The translations under genes and the position numbers were made by a program. Source: Lysobacterales bacterium (GTDB lineage Bacteria > Pseudomonadota > Gammaproteobacteria > Xanthomonadales > Xanthomonadaceae). From it: 64,000 nucleotides of DNA. Location: NCBI GenBank assembly GCA_017302075.1, contig JAFLEB010000001.1, positions 21,649 through 85,648 of the forward strand, written 5' to 3'. Under the pieces are notes generated by a model. It searched no databases, had not been told where the DNA came from, and was given only the letters and a program-made list of their open reading frames with translations. Below, piece by piece: positions 55,689 through 64,000 of this stretch (positions are counted from its first letter, which is position 1; every line of letters starts with the position of its first letter).

Positions 55689-56207
55689 TTGCGCGACGCC
55701 GTGCCCGGCGACGCCGATGCGATCGCCGCGCTCTATGCCGCGGAGGTCGCAGGCGGCGTGAACACCTATGAGCTCGTAGCCCCCGATGCCGCCGAGATCG
55801 CGCGGCGCATCGCCGCCGTGCAGGCCGCCGGCTATCCCTGGCTGGTGGCCGAACGCGACGGCCGCCTTGCCGGCTATGCCTACGCCAGCAGCTTCAGGGC
55901 GCGCGCCGCCTACCGCAGCACCGTCGAGGATTCGGTGTACGTGGCTGCGGACATGCAGGGCATGGGCCTCGGCACCCGCCTGCTCGCGGCCCTCATCACC
56001 GCCTGCGAGGCGCGCGGCTTCCGGCAGATGGTCGCGGTCATCGGTGACCAAGCCAACCTCGCCTCGCGGCGCCTGCATGCGCGCGCGGGCTTCCATCCCA
56101 TCGGCACCTTCCCGGGCATCGCCTGGAAGCACGGCCGCTGGCTCGACACCGTGTTCATGCAGCGCCCGCTGGGCGCCGGCACCGCAGGATCCCCCGACCA
56201 TGACTGA
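55689..56207 (+). CDS. GNAT-family N-acetyltransferase
   Basis: This protein has about 172 residues. The frame is open from a CTG overlapping the aguB stop (55665); a TTG at 55689 is the first usual start, and the true start is uncertain. GNAT features are clear: LRDAVPGDADAIAALYAAEV, GYAYASSFRARAAY, VEDSVYVAADMQGMGLGTRL (acetyl-CoA loop) and NLASRRLHARAGFH. It resembles phosphinothricin/methionine-sulfone acetyltransferases. It is downstream of aguAB and might act on polyamines, which is only contextual. Confidence 0.8.
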   Translation: MRDAVPGDADAIAALYAAEVAGGVNTYELVAPDAAEIARRIAAVQAAGYPWLVAERDGRLAGYAYASSFRARAAYRSTVEDSVYVAADMQGMGLGTRLLAALITACEARGFRQMVAVIGDQANLASRRLHARAGFHPIGTFPGIAWKHGRWLDTVFMQRPLGAGTAGSPDHD

Positions 56208-57408
56208 CCCGACTCCCGCCCTCGACCGCGCGGGCCAACCCGTGATCGAACTCGAACGCGACGGCGTCCACTACACCCTGCTGGGCACGGCGCATGTCTC
56301 GCGCGCCAGCATCGACGCGGTGCAGGCGGCCATCGACAGCGGCCGTTACGACGCGATCGCGGTGGAACTCGACGAGCAGCGGCACAAGGCGCTCACCCAG
56401 CCCGATGCGCTGGCGCAGCTCGACCTGGTCAAGGTCATCCGCGAACGCCGGATCGCGCCGTTTGCCGCGAACCTCGCCCTCGCCGCCTACCAGCGCCGCC
56501 TGGCCGAGCAGCTCGACATCGAACCGGGTGCGGAGCTGAAGGCCGCCGCCACCGAGGCCGCCGCGCGCGGCCTGCCGCTGCAGCTGATCGACCGCGACGT
56601 CGGCATCACGTTCCGGCGCATCCTGCTCGGCCTCGGCTGGTGGGACCGGATGAAGCTGGTCGGCGGCCTCGCCGGCGGCTTGTTCGCCAGCGACGAGGTT
56701 TCGGCGGACGACATCGAGCGCCTGAAGGAAGGCGACATGCTCGAATCCAGCTTCGGCGAGTTCGCGCGCGACACGCCCTCGCTGTACGCGACCCTGATCG
56801 ACGAGCGCGACCGGTACATGGCGGCGAAGCTGCGCGAGCGCGGCGACGGCGCGCGCCACGTCCTCGCGGTGGTCGGCGCCGGCCACCTCAAGGGCATGGC
56901 GCGCTACCTGGCCGACGAAACCCGCCCGCCGGCGATGCTCACCGAGGAACTGGCCCATGTACCGAAGAAGCGGCGCATCCCGTGGATCACCCTCGGGCTG
57001 ACCACGCTGATCGTCGCCGGCATCGCCTGGGGCTACCTGCATGGTGGCCGCGAACTCGGCCGCGACCTGCTGCTGCAATGGGTGCTGTGGACCGGCGGCC
57101 TGGCCGGGCTCGGCGCCTTGCTGGCCCGCGGGCACGTCCTGTCGATCCTCGCCGCGGCGATCAGCGCGCCGCTGAAGCCGTTCCGCCCCGGCCTGCCCCC
57201 CGGCATGTTCAGCGCGCTGGTCGAAGTGCACCTGCGCAAGCCCGCCTACCCGGATTTCCTCGCCCTGCGCGACGATGCCCAGACGCTCGGGGGCTGGTAC
57301 CGCAACCGCGTCTGCCGGGTGGTGCTGGTGTTCCTGCTCAGCAACCTCGGCAGCGCGGCGGGCGTGTGGATCTCGGGCGCGGCGATCGCGCGCAAGCTGA
57401 TCGGCTGA
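56200..57408 (+). CDS. TraB/PrgY-family membrane protein
   Basis: This protein has 402 residues from the ATG at 56200, eight bases inside the acetyltransferase. The TraB domain has HYTLLGTAHVSRAS, AVELDEQRHKAL, and GARHVLAVVGAGHLKGM. Three or four membrane helices follow (about 255-400). The PrgY/TraB family binds or degrades peptides and may be a metalloprotease-like fold. The physiological role in Gram-negatives is unknown. Confidence 0.85.
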   Translation: MTDPTPALDRAGQPVIELERDGVHYTLLGTAHVSRASIDAVQAAIDSGRYDAIAVELDEQRHKALTQPDALAQLDLVKVIRERRIAPFAANLALAAYQRRLAEQLDIEPGAELKAAATEAAARGLPLQLIDRDVGITFRRILLGLGWWDRMKLVGGLAGGLFASDEVSADDIERLKEGDMLESSFGEFARDTPSLYATLIDERDRYMAAKLRERGDGARHVLAVVGAGHLKGMARYLADETRPPAMLTEELAHVPKKRRIPWITLGLTTLIVAGIAWGYLHGGRELGRDLLLQWVLWTGGLAGLGALLARGHVLSILAAAISAPLKPFRPGLPPGMFSALVEVHLRKPAYPDFLALRDDAQTLGGWYRNRVCRVVLVFLLSNLGSAAGVWISGAAIARKLIG

Positions 57409-57410
57409 GC

Positions 57411-57845
57411 TTATCTTCCCGGGCGCGGCCAGCGCCACGCGAACCAGGCGATGAGCCCGCACAGCACGATCTCGATACTGCTGTAGGCGAGGTAGAACCA
57501 CCACGCGCCGGGCATGGTGATCGCGACGAATACGGCGTAGAACAACGCCAGCCCGATGTTGAGCCAACGCGCGGTGCTCCTCGGCAGCAGCAGCGACAGG
57601 AACACCATCAGCCCGGGCACCACCAGCAGCAGCGCGACGACCAGCAGCGAGCCCTGGCTCGCCGGGCCCATCGGCCCGCCGCCGTCCAGCATGCGGTCGA
57701 GCTTGCCCGGCTTGTACAGGCCGAAGTAGTCGCCGTAGAGATAGCAGAAGGTCAGGCTCGCCCACATCGCGGAGAGTTGCAGCCGCCGCGGGATCGGCGG
57801 ATCCGCGTGCAGGCTGGAGGGCGTCGTGTTCACGTCGACTTGCAT
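57411..57845 (-). CDS. DUF6326-like membrane protein
   Basis: This 144-residue protein with four membrane helices contains LSAMWASLTFCYLYGDYFGL, GPASQGSLLVVALLLVVPGLM and a terminal aromatic/basic end. It matches what I believe is DUF6326. It converges with the TraB gene two bases away and lies 12 bases after the DUF4386 gene on the same strand. Confidence 0.65.
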   Translation of the reverse strand: MQVDVNTTPSSLHADPPIPRRLQLSAMWASLTFCYLYGDYFGLYKPGKLDRMLDGGGPMGPASQGSLLVVALLLVVPGLMVFLSLLLPRSTARWLNIGLALFYAVFVAITMPGAWWFYLAYSSIEIVLCGLIAWFAWRWPRPGR

Positions 57846-57857
57846 GCATGGCTCCCT

Positions 57858-58562
57858 TCAGGCGACTGACGCTGGCGAGGCCGGCGGATTGCCGGCACGT
57901 CCCTGCCCGGCGCCGAACAGCAGCAGCCACAGGCAACTGCCGATCTCGCCGAAGGCCGCGGGCATGCGGACGTAGCGCAGCCAGCCCGCGTCCGCGACGG
58001 ATGGCACCAGCCCACCGAAGACCTGCACGACGTATCCGATCCCACCGAGCAGGAGCAACACGCCGAGCACGCGTGGCAAACGACCGGAACGCAGCACCAA
58101 CCAGCCGAAGGGCAGCAGCCACAGGCCCCAGAACAGGCTGGCGAGGCGCAAACCATTGCCCGCGCGCTGCTGGGACGTGGTGTAAGCGCTTTCGATCGCC
58201 TCGCGGGCACCGCCTACCCCCTGCAACAGCGGGAGGGCCTCCATCCTGTGGCTCAACGCAAAGAGGCCAAGCGGCACGCTGGCCACGGCAAGCGCCACCA
58301 TCGCCACCGCGGCGCGACGATCCACGTCCGCGAATACGGGATACAGCGCCAACGGCAGCAGCAGGAAGGCCACCTGCATGAGCAGGAACGCGGCAATGCC
58401 GGCACGGTAGAGGCCGGCGTGCGCGGCGGCCGTCGCCGCACTGTCGCCCAGCTGGCCAGGCACCCAGGCGAGGCAGAACATCCCGCTGAGCACCACTACG
58501 AGATACAGCGCTCCCGCCACCCGCCCATCGCGGCGGAGTTGGCCTTGGGATGGCGTGTTCAC
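57858..58562 (-). CDS. DUF4386 family membrane protein
   Basis: This 234-residue protein starts at a GTG overlapping the RND gene's stop (GTGA). It has six or so membrane helices, with YLVVVLSGMFCLAWVPGQL, LLPLALYPVFADVDRRAA and MPAAFGEIGSCLWLLLFG typical of DUF4386. The function is unknown. It is translated with the upstream efflux genes. Confidence 0.8.
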   Translation of the reverse strand: MNTPSQGQLRRDGRVAGALYLVVVLSGMFCLAWVPGQLGDSAATAAAHAGLYRAGIAAFLLMQVAFLLLPLALYPVFADVDRRAAVAMVALAVASVPLGLFALSHRMEALPLLQGVGGAREAIESAYTTSQQRAGNGLRLASLFWGLWLLPFGWLVLRSGRLPRVLGVLLLLGGIGYVVQVFGGLVPSVADAGWLRYVRMPAAFGEIGSCLWLLLFGAGQGRAGNPPASPASVA

Positions 58563-61500
58563 GCCGGCTTCCTGCGCATGCGCAAGCCACCCGGGCGGCG
58601 CTCGCGCGCACGCTGGACCAGGCGGCCGCTGCCTGCGCGGAGGTCGTCGAGCAGCGCGTAGATGGTCGGCAGGAACAGCAGGCTGACCACCGTGGAGAAC
58701 GCCAGGCCGCCGGCGATGGCGCGGGCCATCGGGTAGTACGGCGGGCCTTCGCCGGCGATCTGCGTGTCCGACAGCGCGATCGGCACCATCGCCAGGATCG
58801 CCGTGCCCATCGTCATCATGATCGGGCGCAGGCGCTCGCGGCTGCCCTCCACCAGCGCCTCGGTGCGCGGCATGCCGCGCCGGCGCAGGTTGTTGATGTG
58901 CTCGATCATCACGATGCCGTTGTTCACCACCACGCCCATCAGCACCAGGATGCCGATGAAGGCCATGATGTTGAACGAGGTCCCGGTGAGCCAGAACAGC
59001 CAGTACACGCCGAACACCGAGAACAGCACGCCGCTCATGATCGCCAGCGGGAACAGCAGCGACTCGAACACCGCCGCCATCACGATGAACATCATGATCA
59101 GCGCGATGCCGACGTTGCGCAGCATCTGCTTGTTCATGTCGATGTTGATGCCGAAGCCGCCGCCCTCGAAGGTATAGGCATAGCCGGGCGGGAAGTCGAT
59201 CGACTTCAGGGTGTCCTCGATCTCCTTCTGCGCGTCCGGCATGGTCGAGCCGCTGGCCAGGCTGGCCTCGACCTTGAGCGTGGTCTGACGGTTCATGCGC
59301 TGGATCGTGGTCGAGGACGCCTTGGTCTCGACGTCGACCATCGCCAGCAGCGGCACCTGCCGGCCATCCGGCGTGCGCACGGTGAACGACTGCAGGTCCT
59401 CCGCGCCGTAGTGCTCGGAACCTGCGAAGCGCACGTTCACCGGCACCTCGATCTGGTCGCGGTGGAAATCGCGCAGCGAGGAACCGCGCAACGCCATCCC
59501 CACGAAATCCGCCACCTGCTTGGCCGAGAAGCCGTAGGCAGCGGCGCGTTCGCGGTTCACGTGCACCGACAACTCGCTGTTGGCATCGCCCATGTCCACC
59601 CGCACGTCGCGCAGGTGCTTGCCGCGCGACAGGATCGGGATGATGTCCTGCGCCAGTTCCTTCAGGGTCTGGGTGGAATCGCCGACCAGGCTGAACTGGA
59701 TGTTCTTCTGTTCGCCGCCCATCCCGCCCTGGCGGCCGATGCCGAGGTTGGCGCGCGCCGACTTCGGCATCTCCTTGCGGATGTCCTCCTCGATCTTCTT
59801 GGTCGCTTCGGGGGTATCGACGTCGGCATCGACCTGGGTGAACGCCCAGCCCTGCTCGCTGTAGCGGGTGTACACGCGTTCGATGCGGAAGCGCTTGCGG
59901 TTCGCCTCCAGGTAGGCCTCGACCTTGGCGACTTCCTTGCCCATCTCCTCCTTGGAGTAGGAGCCCTGCCACTGGTAGAAGATCGCGATCTCGCCCGGAT
60001 CGTCGCCGTCGCCCTCGTCGCCCTTGGTGAGCTTCATCGGAATGATCGACAGCGCGGTGATCAGCACGATGCCGGCCACGCTCCAGCCGCGGTGCTCCAG
60101 CGTCCAGCGCAGCAGGCGCGCATAGCGTACCTGCAGGCGCGAGATGAACGGCGACTTCACCGCCGGCGGCGTCTGCATGCGCGCCGAGAGCATCGGGATC
60201 AGGCTGATCGCGACCAGCCACGAGGCCAGCAGCGACACCGAGATGGTGACCGCGAGCTGGGTCAGGTAGATGGTCAGCATGTTCTTCTCGCCGAACATCA
60301 TCGGCAGGAACACGATGCAGTGGCACAGGGTGCCGGCGGACAGCGCGATCGCCACGTGGCGGGTGCCCACGATCGAAGCCAGGCGCGGCTGCCCGGGGTA
60401 CTTCTCGCGCTCCTGGTAGATGCTCTCGACCACCACCACCGCGTTGTCGACCAGCATGCCGACCGCGAGCAGCAGGCCCATCATCGACAGGACGTTGAGG
60501 GTGATCCCGGCGAAATACATGAAGCCCAGGGTCATGATGAAGCAGATCGGGATGGCGGTGCTGACCATCAGCACCGACGGCCAATGGCGCAGGAAGAACC
60601 ACAGCACCACGATCGACAGGGCCAGGCCGATCGCGCCGGCCTCGGCGAGCGCCACCAGCGAGCTCACCACCTGCTGGCCCTGGTCGTCGGTGACGTCGAT
60701 GGCGATGCCGCGCATCGCCGGGTCGTCCTTGAGCGCCTCGATCTCCGCCTGCACCGCGCGCGACAAGTCGACCAGGTTGGCCGCGCGCTCCTTGTAGATG
60801 TCCACGCCGACCGCCGGCCGTCCATCGACCTGGCGCACGTAGTTCATGCGCTGCGGCTGCAGGGTGACGTCGGCGATGTCGGCCAGGCGCACGCCGCGCG
60901 CCGACACCGGCAGGTCGCGCAATTCCTGCACGTCGTTGAGCTCGCCCTTGGGCTGGATGCGCAGCCGGCGGCCGTCGTCGGTGATCTGGCCGGCGGACAC
61001 CGAGAAGTTCGACGACTGCAGGCGCTGCACCAGTTCGTCCAGGCCGACGCCGTTGGCGGTCAGGCGGTCCGGGTCGATGGCGATCAGGACCTCCTGCACC
61101 GGCACGCCCTCGACCTCGACCCGGGCGACGCCGGGCAGGCGCTCGAGCCGCCGCTTGAGGCTGCGCTCGATCAGCTCGCCGCGCGCGGTGAGGTCTTCCT
61201 TGCTGGTCAGGCGCAGGCTCACCGCCTCCTGGTCGCCGGTGCTCCAGCGGCGCACGAAGTAGCGGCGGAAGTCGTCTGGCAGCTGGTCGCGGATCGCGTC
61301 GATGCGTTCGCGCGCCTCCGACGAGGCGATCGCAATGTCGCGGCCCCAGTCGGAGAACTGCACGAACACGCCGCCGCCGTCGGCGCTGGCGTTCGCGTTG
61401 ATCGACTTGATCCCCGGCATGGTCGCGATCGCTTCCTCGACCGGGCGCACCAGGTTGCGCTCGACCTCCTCCGGCGTGGAGCCCGCGTACGGCAGCTGCA

Positions 61501-61639
61501 CGAAGAAGAACGGCGCGGTCGCTTCCGGCTGCGCCTCGAGCGGCAGCCGGAACGCGGCGATCAGGCCGATCACCACCATCGACACGAACAGCATGACGGT
61601 GGTGACGGGCCGGCGGATGGACAGCTCGGTGATGCTCAT
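58559..61639 (-). CDS. RND efflux permease (second of a tandem pair)
   Basis: This 1026-residue inner-membrane proton/drug antiporter has two sets of six helices and two large periplasmic loops. It begins MSITELSIRRPVTTVMLFVS. The fourth helix has GMLVDNAVVVVES, with Asn at the second position of the usual DD relay pair. It ends with a basic tail. It follows the other permease by seven bases and overlaps the DUF4386 gene. The periplasmic adaptor is expected beyond the right edge. Confidence 0.92.
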   Translation of the reverse strand: MSITELSIRRPVTTVMLFVSMVVIGLIAAFRLPLEAQPEATAPFFFVQLPYAGSTPEEVERNLVRPVEEAIATMPGIKSINANASADGGGVFVQFSDWGRDIAIASSEARERIDAIRDQLPDDFRRYFVRRWSTGDQEAVSLRLTSKEDLTARGELIERSLKRRLERLPGVARVEVEGVPVQEVLIAIDPDRLTANGVGLDELVQRLQSSNFSVSAGQITDDGRRLRIQPKGELNDVQELRDLPVSARGVRLADIADVTLQPQRMNYVRQVDGRPAVGVDIYKERAANLVDLSRAVQAEIEALKDDPAMRGIAIDVTDDQGQQVVSSLVALAEAGAIGLALSIVVLWFFLRHWPSVLMVSTAIPICFIMTLGFMYFAGITLNVLSMMGLLLAVGMLVDNAVVVVESIYQEREKYPGQPRLASIVGTRHVAIALSAGTLCHCIVFLPMMFGEKNMLTIYLTQLAVTISVSLLASWLVAISLIPMLSARMQTPPAVKSPFISRLQVRYARLLRWTLEHRGWSVAGIVLITALSIIPMKLTKGDEGDGDDPGEIAIFYQWQGSYSKEEMGKEVAKVEAYLEANRKRFRIERVYTRYSEQGWAFTQVDADVDTPEATKKIEEDIRKEMPKSARANLGIGRQGGMGGEQKNIQFSLVGDSTQTLKELAQDIIPILSRGKHLRDVRVDMGDANSELSVHVNRERAAAYGFSAKQVADFVGMALRGSSLRDFHRDQIEVPVNVRFAGSEHYGAEDLQSFTVRTPDGRQVPLLAMVDVETKASSTTIQRMNRQTTLKVEASLASGSTMPDAQKEIEDTLKSIDFPPGYAYTFEGGGFGINIDMNKQMLRNVGIALIMMFIVMAAVFESLLFPLAIMSGVLFSVFGVYWLFWLTGTSFNIMAFIGILVLMGVVVNNGIVMIEHINNLRRRGMPRTEALVEGSRERLRPIMMTMGTAILAMVPIALSDTQIAGEGPPYYPMARAIAGGLAFSTVVSLLFLPTIYALLDDLRAGSGRLVQRARERRPGGLRMRRKPA

Positions 61640-61646
61640 CGTCGGG

Positions 61647-64000
61647 TCAGGCCTTCGCGCCGTTCAGGGGATCGTGCTCGTGCGAGAGCACTTCGGCGAC
61701 CGCCTCGGCATCCTTGCGGGCGCGCCGGCCACGCTCGGCGTAGAACTCGTCGGGCTTGCGATCCAGCAGGTCGTAGACCACCGGGATCACCACCAGGGTC
61801 AGCAGGGTCGAGACCACCAGGCCGCCGATCACCGTGATCGCCATCGGCGAGCGCACCTCGGCGCCCTCGCCGAACGCCAGCGCCAGCGGCAGGAAGCCGA
61901 ACACCGCGGTCAGCGTGGTCATCATGATCGGGCGCAGCCGCGAACGCGCGCCCTCGACCAGGGCCTGGCGCTTGGCCACACCGGCCTCGCGCAGCTGGTT
62001 GACCTTGTCGATCAGGATGATCGCGTTCTTCACCACCAGGCCGACCAGCAGGATCAGGCCGATGAAGACCACCACCGAGGCCGGCGAGCGCGTCAGCAGC
62101 AGCGCCGCCACCGCGCCCACCATCGCCAGCGGGATGGTGAACAGGATCACGAACGGGTGCAGCAGCGATTCGAACTGCGAGGCCATCACCAGGTAGACCA
62201 GGAAAATCGCCAGTGCGAAGGCGAAGAGCAGCGACCGGATCGACTCGCCGAGCTCCTGGCCCTGGCCGCCGATGCGCATGTCGATGTCGGTGCCCAGCGG
62301 GGATTCCGCCACCATCGACTCGACCTCGCGGATCGCGGTGCCGAGGTCGATGTCGCGCAGGTTCGCCGACACGATCGCGACCCGGCGCTGGTCGGCGCGA
62401 TGGATCTCGCTGGGCCCGCTGGTGGCGACGACCTCGGCCACCGAGGCCAGCTCGACCGGGGCGCCGCGGCCGGGGTTCACGATCAGCCGGCGGATGTCCT
62501 CCAGCGAGGCGCGATCGGCCTCCTGCGCGCGCACCAGCACGTCGATCTTGCGGTCGCGGAAGCTGTAGCGCGTGGCCACGCTGCCGCGCACCTTGTTGAC
62601 CACGGCATCGGCAATCTGGCGGGTGGTCAGGCCGAGGGCCGCGGCACGGTCCTGGTCGAAACGGATCTGGATCTCGGGGAAGCCCTGCTCCACGCTCGAC
62701 TTGACGTCGGCGTAGTGCGGGTTCGCACGCAGCATCCCGGCCAGCTTGGCGCCGGCGGCGCGGATCGCCTCCAGGTCCTGGCCCTCCACCTCGATCTCCA
62801 GCGGCGGCGACAGGCTGAACAGTTCGGGGCGGCTGAAGTCGACCTGCGCGCCCGGCGAGCCCTTCATGGTCTCGCGCAACGCCTCGGTCAGCCTGGCCTC
62901 TGCGTCGTTGTCGTCCATCACCACGCTGAGCTTGCCGATGTTCTCGCCGCTCTCGGTGGGGCTGGCGTCGAGCCGCGTACCGGTGCCGGACACGCCGTAC
63001 AGCACGCGCACGCCGGCATCCTTGGCGTGCCGGCCCTGCACCTCGCGGACCAGCGCGTCGGTCTGCGCCAGCGGCGTGCCCGGGGGCAGCTTGGCGGTCA
63101 TCTCGAAGCGGTCCTGCGCGAGCTGCGGGATCAGGTCGGTGCCGAGCAGCGGGATCGCGGCCAGGGTCAGGGCGAAGGCGACGCCCGCCACCAGCAGCAC
63201 CGGCGCCGGGCGCGCCAGCGCGGCGGGCAGCACCTGCAGGTAGCCACGCTCGGCGCGGGCGTACGGCGCCATCGCCAGGTCGCTGGCCTTGCGCATCACC
63301 GGCCCGATGATCGCCGCGATGGCGCGCCACAGCCGCACCACCAGCCAGGCGATCGAGAAGAACACGTAGCGGAACATCGCGCCGATGCCGCGGCCGGCGT
63401 AGGCCGCCGGCTTCTGCCAGCGCTTGCCCGGCTCCCAGCGGCCGCGCGGCGCTTCCTCGGGGAAGCCCAGCGGCGGGCGGCCCTTGAGTGCGCTGAGCAT
63501 CGGGATCAGGGTCATCGCCACCACCAGCGACACCGCGATCGCGATCGCCACGGTCAGCGCCTGGTCGCGGAACAACTGGCCGGCGATGCCCTGCACGAAC
63601 ACCAGCGGCAGGAACACCGCGATCGTGGTCAGGGTGGACGCGACGACCGCCATGCTGACCTCGCGGGTACCCTGGATCGCCGCGTCGAGGATGCCGAGAC
63701 CGCGCTCGCGCGCCTTGGCGATGGATTCGAGCACCACGATCGAGTCGTCGACCACCAGGCCGGTGGCCAGCGCGAGGCCGCCCAGCGACATCACGTTGAG
63801 CGACAGCCCCAGCTGGCCCATGAAGAAGAAGGTCGCGATGATCGACACCGGCAGCGACAGCGAGATCACGAACGTGCTCCAGCCGTCGCGCAGGAACAGG
63901 AAGATGATCAGGATCGACAGCAGGCCGCCGATCACCGCATCCATCTTCACGTCGTGGATGGCGTTGCGGATGAAGACCGACTGGTCCTCGATCGTGGTCA
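61647..64000 (-). CDS. RND efflux permease (5'-truncated by window edge)
   Basis: The frame is open to the last base; 783 or so residues are visible, the N-terminal part lying outside. The fourth helix has ATGLVVDDSIVVLES with an intact DD pair, unlike its downstream paralogue. GVVxNxxIL-like GLVVKNAIILIDK lies in the tenth-helix region. It ends with a charged tail. It belongs to the same operon as the following permease, so the two may form a mixed trimer. Confidence 0.92.
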   Translation of the reverse strand, partial: TTIEDQSVFIRNAIHDVKMDAVIGGLLSILIIFLFLRDGWSTFVISLSLPVSIIATFFFMGQLGLSLNVMSLGGLALATGLVVDDSIVVLESIAKARERGLGILDAAIQGTREVSMAVVASTLTTIAVFLPLVFVQGIAGQLFRDQALTVAIAIAVSLVVAMTLIPMLSALKGRPPLGFPEEAPRGRWEPGKRWQKPAAYAGRGIGAMFRYVFFSIAWLVVRLWRAIAAIIGPVMRKASDLAMAPYARAERGYLQVLPAALARPAPVLLVAGVAFALTLAAIPLLGTDLIPQLAQDRFEMTAKLPPGTPLAQTDALVREVQGRHAKDAGVRVLYGVSGTGTRLDASPTESGENIGKLSVVMDDNDAEARLTEALRETMKGSPGAQVDFSRPELFSLSPPLEIEVEGQDLEAIRAAGAKLAGMLRANPHYADVKSSVEQGFPEIQIRFDQDRAAALGLTTRQIADAVVNKVRGSVATRYSFRDRKIDVLVRAQEADRASLEDIRRLIVNPGRGAPVELASVAEVVATSGPSEIHRADQRRVAIVSANLRDIDLGTAIREVESMVAESPLGTDIDMRIGGQGQELGESIRSLLFAFALAIFLVYLVMASQFESLLHPFVILFTIPLAMVGAVAALLLTRSPASVVVFIGLILLVGLVVKNAIILIDKVNQLREAGVAKRQALVEGARSRLRPIMMTTLTAVFGFLPLALAFGEGAEVRSPMAITVIGGLVVSTLLTLVVIPVVYDLLDRKPDEFYAERGRRARKDAEAVAEVLSHEHDPLNGAKA

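Noticed and set aside
58550..61837. Long plus-strand frame opposite the RND permease
   Set aside because: The translation is His/Arg/Gln-rich with no domain, and the minus-strand permease is unmistakable.

Overview
The window is about 67% G+C. Its core genes have the content and order of a member of the Xanthomonadaceae/Lysobacteraceae (Lysobacter, Luteimonas, Thermomonas and relatives): ndk-rlmN-pilF-rodZ-yfgM-bamB-der, cmk-rpsA-ihfB-lapA-lapB followed by envelope-sugar genes and galU, ppsR divergent from ppsA, a FadN/FadA pair behind a PsrA-like repressor, and aguA-aguB. The genus cannot be fixed from the sequence alone.

Positions 1 to about 16,040 are the right-hand part of a prophage whose left part lies outside the window. 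Its tail genes are P2-like (tape measure, gpU, gpD) and it has an Ogr-type late activator. Its replication gene is a primase-helicase, and its integrase is a large serine recombinase rather than the P2 tyrosine integrase. Between gpD and the immunity region sit two leftward genes, one of clearly lower G+C, which look like lysogenic cargo. Repressor and Cro-like genes diverge around palindromic operators. A tightly overlapping operon of a dozen small genes follows, several encoding Cys-rich, J-domain or ASCH proteins. The integrase frame runs into the 3' end of a tRNA-Glu gene, which marks the prophage/host junction.

Positions 16,040-30,510 hold tRNA-Glu and tRNA-Ala, a DUF1249 gene, ppsR/ppsA, an MscS channel, a large propeller-type diguanylate cyclase, orn, tadA, the guaBA operon, folD and small conserved genes. 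Positions 30,520-40,000 hold a secreted DUF2272 protein, molybdenum-cofactor genes (rhodanese-MoeB fusion, mobA) and the der-bamB-yfgM-rodZ-pilF-rlmN-ndk block, all leftward; ispG and hisS are absent from their usual place in that block.

Positions 40,150-44,600 form a beta-oxidation unit with a self-operator palindrome at its promoter. Positions 44,700-53,000 are a leftward block from cmk and rpsA through ihfB, lapAB and surface-polysaccharide genes to galU. Positions 53,000-57,400 run rightward: rpmJ, agmatine-to-putrescine enzymes, an acetyltransferase and a TraB-family protein. The right end holds two small membrane proteins and two tandem RND efflux permeases, the second cut by the window edge.

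No insertion sequence or CRISPR array was seen. No gene-free stretch exceeds 300 bases. Several intercistronic spacers (guaA-tadA, fadN-fadA, fadA-galU, rpsA-ihfB) hold long, nearly perfect hairpins without T-tracts and are the most unusual non-coding signals here.
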